From: Planifilum sp021793745
GTDB lineage: Bacteria > Bacillota > Bacilli > Thermoactinomycetales > DSM-44946
DNA length: 64,000 nucleotides
NCBI GenBank assembly: GCA_937983105.1
Contig: CALKAM010000031.1
Span: 89,602 to 153,601, forward strand
Reading direction: 5' to 3'
In this document: positions 52,256-61,244 of the stretch, piece after piece
How positions within the stretch are numbered: the stretch's first letter is position 1
How the letters are laid out: every line of letters begins with the position of its first letter
Notes under the pieces: model-generated
What the model was told of the DNA's origin: nothing
Databases searched by the model: none
What the model saw: the letters and a program-made list of their open reading frames with translations, nothing else
Program-made: the position numbers and the translations under genes

Positions 52256-53707
52256 TCAGGATACGTTCCTCCCGCGTTCATCCCGGACTTCCGCATCGTA
52301 TTTCTTGCAGCGCACGTACCCCCGGAAGGCGGACTCCACCCGGCGCCCCCACTGAAACAGCGCATCTTCCTGACCGACGGCGGTGATCAGCTGAAGACCG
52401 ATCGGCAGCCCGGACCGGTCGGTTCCCACCGGGATGGTCAGGGAGGGAAGTCCGAAGGTGTTGGCATAGGCCACATACGGCAGATACCGGAGAAAGGTTT
52501 TCCGGATCGAGAAGATCTCCCCATACACTTTCCCGTGTTCAGGGGCGGCACAATGGTACACCGGGAACACCAACACCCGATTTTGTAGAAACTTCTTCAC
52601 TTCCTCCTCTCCCTTGCGCAGCTGGTCCCTCAGCTGAATCCACTCCTTCTTGGAGGGGCGGAACAGGCGCGTTCCCAGGAGGGCCCAGGTCAGGTACGGA
52701 TGCAGCTGCACCCGCATCTTGAAACGCCCCTTTAAATATTGGCGAAGGATCCCTGAAAACCCCTTTTCCCCACACAGCCGGACCAGTTCCTCCCCTCCGT
52801 CGACGGACATGATCCACTGCCACATCAGCGCCGCCTGCTCGAAAAAGGGAGGCATCACCGTTAAGGAACCGGAAGCGAACTCCGAGCGGATCGCTTCCAA
52901 CAACTCGGCCGTCTCCTCGCCCACCGGTGCATCGGGGTGGGGGGGCGGAACCACCAGCCGATATGCGTCGATATCCACCGAGGGCGGTTTTTGGAAAGCC
53001 AAAATGGCATGGATCTTTTCCGCATCCTTCACCGATTTGGCCAGGGCTCCGATTCCGAACATGGAGACCTGGTGGGGCTCCTTCACGTCCGGAAAGGCAC
53101 CGGCCAGGGAAACCTGGCGGTTCCCCGATTTGAAGCCGATCACCCCATTAAAGTGGGCGGGAAAACGGATCGATCCGCCGATGTCGGAACCGATCCCCAC
53201 CGCCGCACCGCCCACCGCGATCAGGGCTCCCTCTCCCCCGCTGGAGCCGCCGGCAGTTCGGCTCAGGTCCCAGGGATTGTTGGTGCGGCCGAACAGCGTG
53301 TTCTCCGTTTCCTGGCAATAGCACAGGGCAGGGGTGTTGGTCTTGCCCAGGATGATGGCCCCTTCCTCCTTCAACCGCCTGACGATCTCAGCGTCTGCTG
53401 CATCGACCGCCCCCCGGCGATGGGGCAATCCGCCGGTGGTGTGCATCCCCTTGACGAAAAAGGCTTCCTTCATGCTGATGGGGACGCCCCACAGCCGTCC
53501 TCGGGCTTTTCCTTCCTGCAGCAGCCGGTCCCGTTCCTCCGCCTCCCGCCTGGCTTCATCGAACCGGGTTTCCACGACCGCCCGGATGTGGGGATTCACC
53601 CGCTCGATGTGCCGGATATACCCCTCGACCGCTTCAGCGGAGGTGATCTCCCCCGCCCGGATTTTCTCCGCCAAGGTGGAGGCATCCATGTCCAACAATT
53701 CCGTCAT
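52256..53707 (-). CDS. Amidase-signature-family amidase
   Basis: The 483-residue enzyme hydrolyses an amide bond. The Ser-cisSer-Lys triad is visible: Lys in GVPISMKEAFFVKG near 80, the AS signature AGGSSGGEGALIAVGG, and the nucleophile in GIGSDIGGSIRFPAHF. The C-terminal GLPSLTIPVG and GLPIGLQLI segments are typical. Compared with GatA it has a longer middle part rich in aromatic residues, so it is probably a catabolic or detoxifying amidase rather than part of GatCAB. It has its own promoter and a cre-like site. Confidence 0.9.
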   Translation of the reverse strand: MTELLDMDASTLAEKIRAGEITSAEAVEGYIRHIERVNPHIRAVVETRFDEARREAEERDRLLQEGKARGRLWGVPISMKEAFFVKGMHTTGGLPHRRGAVDAADAEIVRRLKEEGAIILGKTNTPALCYCQETENTLFGRTNNPWDLSRTAGGSSGGEGALIAVGGAAVGIGSDIGGSIRFPAHFNGVIGFKSGNRQVSLAGAFPDVKEPHQVSMFGIGALAKSVKDAEKIHAILAFQKPPSVDIDAYRLVVPPPHPDAPVGEETAELLEAIRSEFASGSLTVMPPFFEQAALMWQWIMSVDGGEELVRLCGEKGFSGILRQYLKGRFKMRVQLHPYLTWALLGTRLFRPSKKEWIQLRDQLRKGEEEVKKFLQNRVLVFPVYHCAAPEHGKVYGEIFSIRKTFLRYLPYVAYANTFGLPSLTIPVGTDRSGLPIGLQLITAVGQEDALFQWGRRVESAFRGYVRCKKYDAEVRDERGRNVS

Positions 53708-53771
53708 CGGCTCACCTCCGAATTCCGCTTTGCTTCCGCGACATCAGTCCATCGATCGACCCGGCCGGTGG

Positions 53772-53785
53772 AGAAAACGTTTTCA
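53772..53785 (-). promoter_or_regulatory. cre-like catabolite repression site before the amidase gene
   Basis: Read on the minus strand, TGAAAACGTTTTCT matches the CcpA cre consensus TGWNANCGNTNWCA except for the last base. It lies between the predicted transcription start and the ATG, a position where CcpA blocks elongation. Confidence 0.45.
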
Positions 53786-53856
53786 TACCGACGCACCGCC
53801 GGAGCCGAGATGGTCAACCGCCGCTGATCTGCAGCCCCGCCGAATTTTTCTTTCCG

Positions 53857-53886
53857 TTTATATCTTTATATTAGTCCGACGTCCAA
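53857..53886 (-). promoter_or_regulatory. Candidate sigma-A promoter of the amidase-sulfurtransferase operon
   Basis: Minus-strand TTGGAC (53886-53881) and TATAAA (53862-53857) are 18 bases apart. The rest of the 321-base gap 53708-54028 shows only the cre-like site; no clear promoter for the plus-strand peptidase gene was found. Confidence 0.5.
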
Positions 53887-54028
53887 AAAACTCCTTCCGC
53901 AATCGCCTTAAGGCCGCGGATCGGCACCGCTACGTCAAAAAATGGACGAAGGCGCGCTCTTCAGGGATCGCCTGCTTTTTTGATTTTTGATAAATTGAGT
54001 AGGAGAACCTGGTGGAAGGGGTAGAAAA

Positions 54029-55129
54029 ATGAGCGCAAAATTGAACGAGCTGACTCGCTGGATGAAGGAACGGGGCGTTGATCTCACCCTGATCACTTCT
54101 CCGGCCAACATCCTGTACCTGACCCGTTTCCACTGCGATCCCCACGAACGGCTCCTTAGCCTGATCATTCCGGCGGAGGAGCAACCCTTTCTGATCGCCC
54201 CGCGCATGGAGGTCCAACGGGCCAAGGATGCGGGATGGAAAGGTGAGATCCTGGGATACGACGATGCGGAGGATCCCTGGAAACGGATCCGGGAGAAGCT
54301 GGACCGCCTCGGCCGGCATGCGGTCAGGACGATCGCCGTCGAAAAGGAACACCTGACCCAGGGACGGGCGGAACGCCTCCTCTCGCTGTACCCTGAAGCA
54401 TCGCTGGTTTCCGTCGAGGAGAAAATATACGAACTTCGCGCCATCAAGGATCGGGATGAAATCCGCCTGCTCGCCCGGGCAGCACGGCTGGCCGATTATG
54501 GCGTGGAAATCGGGATCGACACCCTGCGGGAAGGCTGCACCGAGATGGAGATCGTCGCCGAAATCGAGTACCAGTTAAAGCGTCAAGGGGTCCAGGGCAT
54601 GTCCTTCTCCACCACCGTCCTGTTTGGTGAAAGGACAGCCCTCCCCCACGGCACCCCGGAAACCCGAAAGCTCGCCCCCGGCGATCTGGTCTTATTCGAC
54701 CTCGGTGTGATCGTGGAAGGGTACTGCTCCGACATCACCCGAACCGTCGCATTCCGTCGGATCGACGTTGAACAGCGTCAAATCTACGACACGGTCCTCC
54801 GGGCTCAACGGGCCGCCATCCAGCGTTGCTCCCCCGGCACCCCCATCCGGGAGGTCGATCAGGCCGCACGAAAGGTGATCACCTCCGCCGGATACGGAGA
54901 CCGGTTTACCCATCGCGTCGGCCACGGTTTGGGAATCGAGGTCCATGAGTATCCATCCCTGAGCGCCTCCAATGAACAAACGCTCCAGGAAGGGATGGTA
55001 TTCACCGTCGAACCCGGCATTTATCTTCCCGGGAAGGGCGGTGTGCGGATTGAGGATGACGTCGTCATCACCGCCGACGGCTGCCAAATCCTCACCCATT
55101 TCCCCAAAGAATTAAAGATTGTAGAATAA
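54029..55129 (+). CDS. M24-family Xaa-Pro dipeptidase/aminopeptidase (PepQ/YqhT-like)
   Basis: The 366-residue metallopeptidase cuts bonds next to proline. It has a creatinase-like N-terminal domain (about 1-130) and a pita-bread C-terminal domain with the five metal ligands: Asp in LVLFDLGVIVEG, Asp in YCSDITRTVAF, His in THRVGHGLGIEVHEYP, Glu in MVFTVEPGIYLPG and Glu in GGVRIEDDVVI. The start has GGAAGGGG upstream and a hairpin follows the stop. Confidence 0.92.
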   Translation: MSAKLNELTRWMKERGVDLTLITSPANILYLTRFHCDPHERLLSLIIPAEEQPFLIAPRMEVQRAKDAGWKGEILGYDDAEDPWKRIREKLDRLGRHAVRTIAVEKEHLTQGRAERLLSLYPEASLVSVEEKIYELRAIKDRDEIRLLARAARLADYGVEIGIDTLREGCTEMEIVAEIEYQLKRQGVQGMSFSTTVLFGERTALPHGTPETRKLAPGDLVLFDLGVIVEGYCSDITRTVAFRRIDVEQRQIYDTVLRAQRAAIQRCSPGTPIREVDQAARKVITSAGYGDRFTHRVGHGLGIEVHEYPSLSASNEQTLQEGMVFTVEPGIYLPGKGGVRIEDDVVITADGCQILTHFPKELKIVE

Positions 55130-55130
55130 C

Positions 55131-55149
55131 CTCCCGGTGTAACCGGGAG
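55131..55149 (+). terminator. Stem-loop after the peptidase gene
   Basis: CTCCCGG and CCGGGAG form a 7-bp stem with a 5-base loop one base after the stop. The following ACTTCTCC is not T-rich, so it is a weak terminator. The loop contains TGTAA by chance similarity to the SARP repeats. Confidence 0.5.
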
Positions 55150-55218
55150 ACTTCTCCTTCCCGCCCTGTTTGGCTCCGCCTCCGAAGAAAAAACCTCTTG
55201 ATATTTCACTGAATTTCA

Positions 55219-55314
55219 TCGAAAGATCGTGAAATCTATTCGTCGGAATTGTATCATAGAAAGTGTAAAGCATAGCCGGGCCGTCCCGAAAAATCAATCG
55301 AAATATCGTGAAGG
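55219..55314 (+). repeat. Pair of 16-base direct repeats upstream of the nuclease-like gene
   Basis: TCGAAAGATCGTGAAA (55219-55234) and TCGAAATATCGTGAAG (55299-55314) match at 14 of 16 positions and are 80 bases apart, the second ending 11 bases before the start codon. They may be operators for a common regulator; none is identified. Confidence 0.45.
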
Positions 55315-55325
55315 GAGGATCCTAA

Positions 55326-56078
55326 TTGAAAAAAATTCCATTTTGGACATGTCTCACCCTTTCTCTCGCCTTCATCGCCCTTCTATGGTATCAAGCACCG
55401 GCACAGGCCCAGGAGACCGCTGATCCGGATCCAGCCGATGCCTCCACCCCGCCGCCCAGTCAAGAGCCGCCCACCCAACAACTTCCCAACTCCACCAAGC
55501 TGGAGGGGACGGTTGTCCGGGTGGTCGACCCGGATACCATTGAGGTGAACTTGTCCAATGGGAAACGGGAGAAGGTGCGGCTTCTGCAAATCCAGGTTCC
55601 CACCGGACGATCCTGCGGACCGGAAGCGATGGATCGGATCAATGAGTTGATTCTGGGGAAGACCGTCCAATTGGAGTTGGATGCCAAAAAAAGAGACCAA
55701 GAGGGGCGGCTTCTGGCATATGTCTACGTCAACGGCAAATCCGTGCAACAGGCGCTTCTCAACGAGGGACTTGCAAAGGTATCCTCCTCATCCCAAGGCA
55801 AATATGCGGATCAGTACCGGGCCTTTGAAGATCACGCCAAAGCGCTGGAAAAGGGAGTCTGGGCCTCGAATCCCTGCGGCAAGGGAGAAGATTCGACGGC
55901 TTCCAAAGCCCGGGATTCCAACCAAAATGATCACAACCAGTCCGGCACGATGGAGCAACAAAAGGCGGGAAACAGCGGCGGGCCATTGCCGAAGACCGGA
56001 ACCCAGCATCCGACCCAGGCCCTGTTGGGCGCGGGAATCCTCCTGGCCGGTCTCTGGCTTCGCCGGCGAACGGCTTGA
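55326..56078 (+). CDS. Cell-wall-anchored staphylococcal-nuclease-like protein
   Basis: The 250-residue protein has a signal peptide (about 1-28), a Pro/Thr-rich stretch, an SNase-like OB-fold (about 58-183), a polar linker and an LPKTG sortase motif (221-225) with hydrophobic segment and RRR end. SNase landmarks Asp68/Asp70-Thr71 (VVDPDTI), Arg85 (KVRLL) and Arg128 (EGRLLAYVYVNG) are present. However, the usual IDTPE reads IQVPT, so the Ca ligand Asp40 and the general base Glu43 equivalents are missing; it may be inactive. The start is TTG behind GGGAGG. Confidence 0.85.
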   Translation: MKKIPFWTCLTLSLAFIALLWYQAPAQAQETADPDPADASTPPPSQEPPTQQLPNSTKLEGTVVRVVDPDTIEVNLSNGKREKVRLLQIQVPTGRSCGPEAMDRINELILGKTVQLELDAKKRDQEGRLLAYVYVNGKSVQQALLNEGLAKVSSSSQGKYADQYRAFEDHAKALEKGVWASNPCGKGEDSTASKARDSNQNDHNQSGTMEQQKAGNSGGPLPKTGTQHPTQALLGAGILLAGLWLRRRTA

Positions 56079-56133
56079 TCCCGGATTCCTCGCCCCGCCC
56101 TCCCAGCATGCCACATGATTTTTTTGTTTTATA

Positions 56134-56167
56134 AAAAATCATACCGGGAGGATGGATCCCTCCCGGT
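56134..56167. terminator. Terminator shared by convergent genes
   Basis: ACCGGGAGG (56143-56151) and CCTCCCGGT (56159-56167) form a perfect 9-bp stem. The minus-strand side runs into ATGATTTTTT, the plus side into TCTTATAT. Next to it, ATGATTTTTT (from 56115) and AAAAAATCAT (to 56142) can form a second, A/T-only hairpin. The rest of 56168-56319 shows nothing recognisable. Confidence 0.8.
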
Positions 56168-56319
56168 TCTTATATCTAATAAGTCTTTGATCTTGGTCCC
56201 TAATAACCATTTTATTCATCTTTGACCGTGAATCAATCCCATATCTTTTTCACCAAAAAAATATATTTTCAGTATTTGATTTTGGTTTTCGACACAATCG
56301 CAGATCTCGATTGGCACCA

Positions 56320-57735
56320 TCATCCGATGAGCAGGGCAAGAGCCGTGGAAAGGATCAGGCCCACGGTCACGGGGATAAAATTTTTTCGCACCAGATCGAG
56401 GGTCGACACCCCTGTAAATCCCGCCACCGCCACCAACGAAGACCATGCGATAATCGTTCCTCCTCCGCTCCAGACCGCTCCCATTTGACCGATGGCCGCC
56501 AACAGGGCGGTGTCTCCGGAGGACAGCGCACCGGCCAAGCCGCCGGTTAGGGGCAGTCCGGAAAAGCCGGACCCGTCCAACCCGCTCAACATGCCGACGG
56601 TCAGGAGTCCAAAACCGGCAAAAAAGCGGTTGTCCGGGATCAAGGATTGTCCGCTGTGTATCAGGTCAAACAGGAAGGCGGGGGCGCGATCCGGGTCCGA
56701 TAGGATCTCGCTTGAAAAATCCCCATTTCCCAGGAAGAAAAAGCCGGCAATGGGAATGACGGGACCCATCGCTCTGACGGCGAAAATCAAACCCTCCACC
56801 AAATGGTCGGAGATCCGATCCAACGCGTGCGCTTTGCCGTGTATCGCCGTAGCCAATACGAGCAAAAGGGCTCCCACGCCGCCGATGAACGCCGCTCCCC
56901 CTTCCCCGTCCAGGCTCGATCCGCCGCCGAATTTGGAAAAAATCATGCTGACGACAACGCCGAGCAGGGCCAGGGGAACCAACACGGCAAACACGCCGCC
57001 CCACCGATGCCGTCCCTCCGGCTTGGAACCCGCTTCTTCTCCCCTTCCCTGGGCACCCACCACAGATGCCCACTCCCGTTCACTGCGGGGATCTTCGGGA
57101 TGTCGAATCCGCCGGAATAGGCTCAAATAGGCCAAACCGATTGCCACAGCGCCGGTGATGATCGACAGGATCAAGGCCTGATCCGCCACTTCCGCCGCCG
57201 TAACGCCGGCGGCCCGAGCGCTTAACATCGGAGCAACCTGCATCACATAGTCGGAAGAGAGCGCCATCCCTTGTCCGGCCAAGGCAATCGCCACAGCCGC
57301 TCCCATCTTCGGAAGTCCGGCGCGGATGGCCGGGGGGACCAACAGGGCGCCTACCAAAGGCACCGTCGGCGTCGGCCAAAAAAACAGGGAAAGAAGGTAA
57401 GTCGCTCCCACCAGCGTCCAAAAGGCCATGTGGCCGTTCACCATGATTTTTCCGATGGGAGCAATCATTTTCCGATCGGCGCCCAAATCATTGAGGGATC
57501 GGAGCAGGGCCACCATGAAGGTAATAATGAGAAAAATGCTGAACAGTTCCTTGGCCGCCACCATATTCGCCTTAAAGATCGCCTGCAATCCGGACGTCAG
57601 GCTCTTCTCGTATACCCCGGCGACCAGGAGGGTGCCGATCAAAGCGGGAAGCACCACCCCCCGCCGGAACAACATGGTGCCGATCACCGTCAAGGTGACC
57701 CCCGCATAGATCCAGTGGGCAACGGTCAGTGTCAT
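56320..57735 (-). CDS. Multi-span permease, ion/organic-acid transporter-like
   Basis: The 471-residue protein has about eleven to twelve hydrophobic spans. Segments such as FFWPTPTVPLVGALLVPPAI, GMALSSDYVMQVAP and a late GMLSGLDGSGFSGLPLTGGLAG resemble the IT-superfamily organic-acid carriers, but I cannot name the family with confidence. Hydrophilic loops lie near 215-240. ATG at 57735 follows GGGGG; GTG directly before it is an alternative. It stands alone, with no operon partner. Confidence 0.7.
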   Translation of the reverse strand: MTLTVAHWIYAGVTLTVIGTMLFRRGVVLPALIGTLLVAGVYEKSLTSGLQAIFKANMVAAKELFSIFLIITFMVALLRSLNDLGADRKMIAPIGKIMVNGHMAFWTLVGATYLLSLFFWPTPTVPLVGALLVPPAIRAGLPKMGAAVAIALAGQGMALSSDYVMQVAPMLSARAAGVTAAEVADQALILSIITGAVAIGLAYLSLFRRIRHPEDPRSEREWASVVGAQGRGEEAGSKPEGRHRWGGVFAVLVPLALLGVVVSMIFSKFGGGSSLDGEGGAAFIGGVGALLLVLATAIHGKAHALDRISDHLVEGLIFAVRAMGPVIPIAGFFFLGNGDFSSEILSDPDRAPAFLFDLIHSGQSLIPDNRFFAGFGLLTVGMLSGLDGSGFSGLPLTGGLAGALSSGDTALLAAIGQMGAVWSGGGTIIAWSSLVAVAGFTGVSTLDLVRKNFIPVTVGLILSTALALLIG

Positions 57736-57912
57736 CACAGACCCCCGCTTTCATGAGATTTTAAATTTTCATCCCCCTCCCTTTCCATCAAACCGTATCG
57801 GGTATACGAGACAGACAGATGGATAACCCGTTACTGAACCGGCTCGATCACCCACTCCGCACCTATCCTATTCATCGCTTCGCCGGAATGTGTACCGGGA
57901 GGTGTCCCCCGC

Positions 57913-58674
57913 ATGTGTCTGATTCTTTTGGCTTACCGATCTCACCCGGATTATCCCTTGATCGTCGCCGCCAACCGGGATGAATTTCTCGACCGGCCGA
58001 CGGAACCGGCCCGATTCTGGAAGGATCACCCGGATCTGCTGGCCGGACGCGACGGCGTCGGAGGGGGGACGTGGATGGGAATCACCCGCAGGGGACGATT
58101 CGCCGCCCTGACCAACTTTCGCAACCCCTCCGAATCGCTAACCCATAAAAAAAAATCCCGGGGCCTGCTGGTCCGGGATTATCTGATCACGGATCTTTCC
58201 CCTCAAAACTACCTGAAGAGGCTGTCGGATCAGCGAACATCCTATCCCGGTTTCAACCTGCTGGTCGGCAGTCACCGGGAATTATGGTACTATTCCAACC
58301 AAACCGGGGCCGTTTGCTCCGTTGCACCCGGAATCCACGGGCTCAGCAACGCCCTCTTGGACACTCCCTGGCCCAAGGTCGTCAAAGGGAAGGCGCGCAT
58401 GGCAGCCTGCCTTCAAAAGCCGGATCCCTCCTGCCTCTTCGAACTGTTGGCCGATGAGGAGCCGGCCCCCGATGAACAACTGCCGGATACCGGAATCGGA
58501 TTGGAAAGGGAACGGCTCCTGTCCCCGGCCTTCATCCGAGCCCCCGGATACGGCACCCGCTCCTCCACCGTATTGCTTGTGAGCGCGCGGGGAGAAGTGA
58601 ACTTCATCGAGCGGTCCTTCGCCGGAGAAAAGACGACCGAGGTCCGCTACCGCTTTTTCATCGAGGAAGAGTAA
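57913..58674 (+). CDS. NRDE-family (TANGO2-like) protein
   Basis: The 253-residue protein begins MCLILLAYRSHPDYPLIVAANRDEF, with the NRDE motif and the N-terminal Cys2 that marks an Ntn-hydrolase-like family. GGGTWMGITRRGRFAALTNFR and GIHGLSNALLDTPWPKV are conserved blocks. Members are linked to haem or lipid handling in eukaryotes; the bacterial role is unclear. It is monocistronic with its own terminator. Confidence 0.92.
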   Translation: MCLILLAYRSHPDYPLIVAANRDEFLDRPTEPARFWKDHPDLLAGRDGVGGGTWMGITRRGRFAALTNFRNPSESLTHKKKSRGLLVRDYLITDLSPQNYLKRLSDQRTSYPGFNLLVGSHRELWYYSNQTGAVCSVAPGIHGLSNALLDTPWPKVVKGKARMAACLQKPDPSCLFELLADEEPAPDEQLPDTGIGLERERLLSPAFIRAPGYGTRSSTVLLVSARGEVNFIERSFAGEKTTEVRYRFFIEEE

Positions 58675-58706
58675 TGGGGAAGCCGGGGGGCCGCACCATC
58701 TCGCCC

Positions 58707-58738
58707 ACTCCCTGCGGGTTCTTGCAGGGAGTTTTTTT
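58707..58738 (+). terminator. Rho-independent terminator after the NRDE gene
   Basis: ACTCCCTGC and GCAGGGAGT form a perfect 9-bp stem with an 8-base loop, followed by six T residues. It overlaps the end of the convergent germination gene by two bases. Confidence 0.92.
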
Positions 58739-59882
58739 ATTCCTCCTCCTGCGCTCCTGATTTTCCCTTTCCCAGCCCGCGGATCCAGGTCACCGCCAAT
58801 AGGAGCAACGGCGCAAGCAGTCCAAACAGGGCGGAATAGGGAGTCCAGTAGAGATTCACATTCTCGATCAAATGGACTTCACTGGGAATCTCCTTCTCAG
58901 CAAAGAGGAGGATGGCAACCGCCAAGGGAATGGAAAGCAGGTGCGTGTTGGGAACGCGCACCAGCGTGCAAATTCCGTCCAGGACAAAGGCGAAACACAG
59001 GATCAGTTTGATCTGTACGCAGGCGATCCAGGCGATCAGCGTCAAGGGCTCAATTCGTTCAATGACATCGGCGATTCCCGCCTCTTGGGCCAAACTGTAC
59101 AACGGGAAAGAGAGATGGGCGGTCCATTCGGCCCCGAACACCATCAGTGTAAACAAGATGACCAGTGAGACCGCAACCGCCCCGAGAAAATACGTCGCCA
59201 TCATTTTGCGGCGAAATCCCGGCGGCTCCTGGATCTGCGGGAGAATCCATCCGCACACGACCAGGGTTTCCAGAAAAGGGAATCCCACGACAGGATAAGC
59301 CCCGGCAACCAGCCGCCTCCAGCCGCCGTCCAGGACGGGGAAAAGAAATTCGGGATGAAGTTTTCCGATCAAAAACAGAAAGGTGAAGGTGAACACCACC
59401 AGAACGATGATCAGTAACAGCTGGCCAAACCGGCCCAGGACCTCGGGACCCAGACGGTAGGCATAGACGGCCACCGTCAGGATCAACAGGTGAAAGGGCC
59501 AGAAGGGCGTCTCCGGCTGCAGCATCATCGTCATAAACATGCCGACGTTCTTGGTGACGTGAATGCTGAGATAAAACCCGTAAAACACAAATCCCGCCCC
59601 CAATACCGTCCCCGCGTAAGGACCCATGACAGATAGGCAGGCGCCTACCACGGTCTGCCCCCGATGCTTCCTGCACAGGGAAAGGGTCATCAGCGGCGCC
59701 GGACAAGCGACCAGGGCGGCCAGGAGAACCGACAGCCATGCGTCCTGTTGGGCATGAGAGGTGATGATCGTCGGAATGATCAGGATGGCCGTTCCCAGGA
59801 TGAAAAGGAATAGCAGGGCTTGGGCCTGTCCCGGAGTCATCAACCGGTCGCGGACAACCGGTGGAAAATTGGAGGGCCTCAC
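58737..59882 (-). CDS. Spore germination permease, GerAB family
   Basis: The 381-residue B-type subunit has ten hydrophobic spans of the APC fold and binds the germinant in the spore inner membrane. MTPGQAQALLFLFILGTAIL at the start and the HVTKNVGMFMTMMLQPETPFW region fit the family. GTG at 59882 overlaps the stop of the small upstream gene (GTGA) and has GGGAG upstream. Last gene of the ger operon. Confidence 0.9.
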   Translation of the reverse strand: MRPSNFPPVVRDRLMTPGQAQALLFLFILGTAILIIPTIITSHAQQDAWLSVLLAALVACPAPLMTLSLCRKHRGQTVVGACLSVMGPYAGTVLGAGFVFYGFYLSIHVTKNVGMFMTMMLQPETPFWPFHLLILTVAVYAYRLGPEVLGRFGQLLLIIVLVVFTFTFLFLIGKLHPEFLFPVLDGGWRRLVAGAYPVVGFPFLETLVVCGWILPQIQEPPGFRRKMMATYFLGAVAVSLVILFTLMVFGAEWTAHLSFPLYSLAQEAGIADVIERIEPLTLIAWIACVQIKLILCFAFVLDGICTLVRVPNTHLLSIPLAVAILLFAEKEIPSEVHLIENVNLYWTPYSALFGLLAPLLLLAVTWIRGLGKGKSGAQEEE

Positions 59883-60121
59883 GATGCTCCCACCCGCAAC
59901 CAATCAAATGCAGGGCGGGCCACCGGATCCGTCAACCAACTGATCAACTCCCCCAGACTGGGCGTCGGCACGTCCCAGGTGTTGAGCAGAATCATCGCCA
60001 CATTGATCCCGTACAAGAAGATATACAACAGCGCAAGCCGGAAGGGGCCGGAAGGCGAAAACCGCCTCCACTCGGCGATCCCGATGAGCATCAACAGGAT
60101 GGACAGGACGATTCCGGACAC
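59879..60121 (-). CDS. Small two-span protein within the ger operon (GerD-subunit-like)
   Basis: The 80-residue product has two hydrophobic segments (about 2-16 and 28-46) and a short tail (GELISWLTDPVARPAFDWLRV). Small two-span proteins of this kind occur in many ger operons and modulate receptor activity. It starts at GTG behind AAAGGAAGA, three bases after gerC-type gene, and overlaps the GerAB-type gene by four bases. Confidence 0.8.
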   Translation of the reverse strand: MSGIVLSILLMLIGIAEWRRFSPSGPFRLALLYIFLYGINVAMILLNTWDVPTPSLGELISWLTDPVARPAFDWLRVGAS

Positions 60122-60124
60122 GGA

Positions 60125-61243
60125 TTATCTTCCTTTCGGAGTTTGTATGCCGCTGTGGTTCAATCTCGCGGATACGTCGATATGAAACTTCGCCTGCGGC
60201 CAAACCCGATCGCTCCACTCACTTCTCACCTTTTTCCAGTAGGATGGATAACTTTGGGCCAACAAATTCCCCAACTGGCAATAATCCGCCCGACACCGCT
60301 GGGACGTTCGCAAGCTTTTGCGGATTTCGTCCGTCACTTTGCGGGCGACCCGTTCCTCCAACCTTTTAAAGTCGGCAATCCCCTCGAAAGATTCCGGCGT
60401 GTTGATCTCCTGTATAAAGCCCTTTATCTCTCCTTGGATCGAAAAGGTGAGGGGGCGAAGCGATGTCACCACCGGCTTGATCTTTTCGCCTACCAACCAG
60501 ACCGTTACCTTCCCCCGCTCGGTCCGGATGACGTCGATTCCGCTCTTCAACCGGTTTTTGAGCAAAAGATAGCCCCGGATCTCCGGAAAATCCACACGGC
60601 CCACCTTCCTCCCGTTTTTCAGGACAGCGGCTCCATTGTAGGCGATTCCCCCCTCCGTCTCCATCATTTCCACCATCAGCGTATCCTTGACCTCGCCGTA
60701 TTTGGTGTGCAAGAAATCCAACATCGTCGTCATGGGTGACTCACCGGATTCAAAGGATTCCTGGTTCATCCGCCTTAAAAGGGATCCTTCCAAAAGGGGA
60801 GGATCCAGTTTCAGCCGCAGAAATCGTCCCGCATCCGACCCGGAGACCAAAGCGAGAACCACATCCCGGCGCATTTCGTTATAGCGGTGGGCGACATCGA
60901 GCAATTGAAACAGGCTCTCCTGCCGTGCCAACTCCTCATTGATCAGGATCATTTCCAAGTGGGACCAGAGCCTTTGGCGGGGGTCGCTCCGGCTGATGTC
61001 GCGAACGGCATCGAGAACGGATTGTCCCTCCGCCTGTTTCACGTAAAAGGGATGGGGGCGTTCCCTTTCACGGGCCATGGCCGTGGGATCAGCAAATTGA
61101 AGGGTCAGGCGGTAAGGCGCCCGTTCCCCCGGGTCGACGGCGACACCGCTGACAATCGAAAGCTCCTTGATGTCCTTGGCCGCCCAACATCCCCCGGAAA
61201 GCAGCAGGGAAAGGGACAGGACCAGCCACAGGGGGAAACGCAT
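60125..61243 (-). CDS. Spore germination lipoprotein, GerAC family
   Basis: The 372-residue C-type subunit is a lipoprotein on the outer face of the spore inner membrane. The lipobox is LSGGC (Cys19) after a hydrophobic signal. Conserved parts are VDPGERAPYRLTLQFADP, LWSHLEMILINEELARQ and the C-terminal domain with a late YPSYWKKVRSEWSD. It starts one base after the GerAA-type gene. Confidence 0.92.
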   Translation of the reverse strand: MRFPLWLVLSLSLLLSGGCWAAKDIKELSIVSGVAVDPGERAPYRLTLQFADPTAMARERERPHPFYVKQAEGQSVLDAVRDISRSDPRQRLWSHLEMILINEELARQESLFQLLDVAHRYNEMRRDVVLALVSGSDAGRFLRLKLDPPLLEGSLLRRMNQESFESGESPMTTMLDFLHTKYGEVKDTLMVEMMETEGGIAYNGAAVLKNGRKVGRVDFPEIRGYLLLKNRLKSGIDVIRTERGKVTVWLVGEKIKPVVTSLRPLTFSIQGEIKGFIQEINTPESFEGIADFKRLEERVARKVTDEIRKSLRTSQRCRADYCQLGNLLAQSYPSYWKKVRSEWSDRVWPQAKFHIDVSARLNHSGIQTPKGR

Positions 61244-61244
61244 G

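Noticed and set aside
55131..55149. TGTAACC at the peptidase hairpin as another SARP site
   Set aside because: It is a single copy inside a stem-loop, with no 11-base repeat and no -10 at the right distance.
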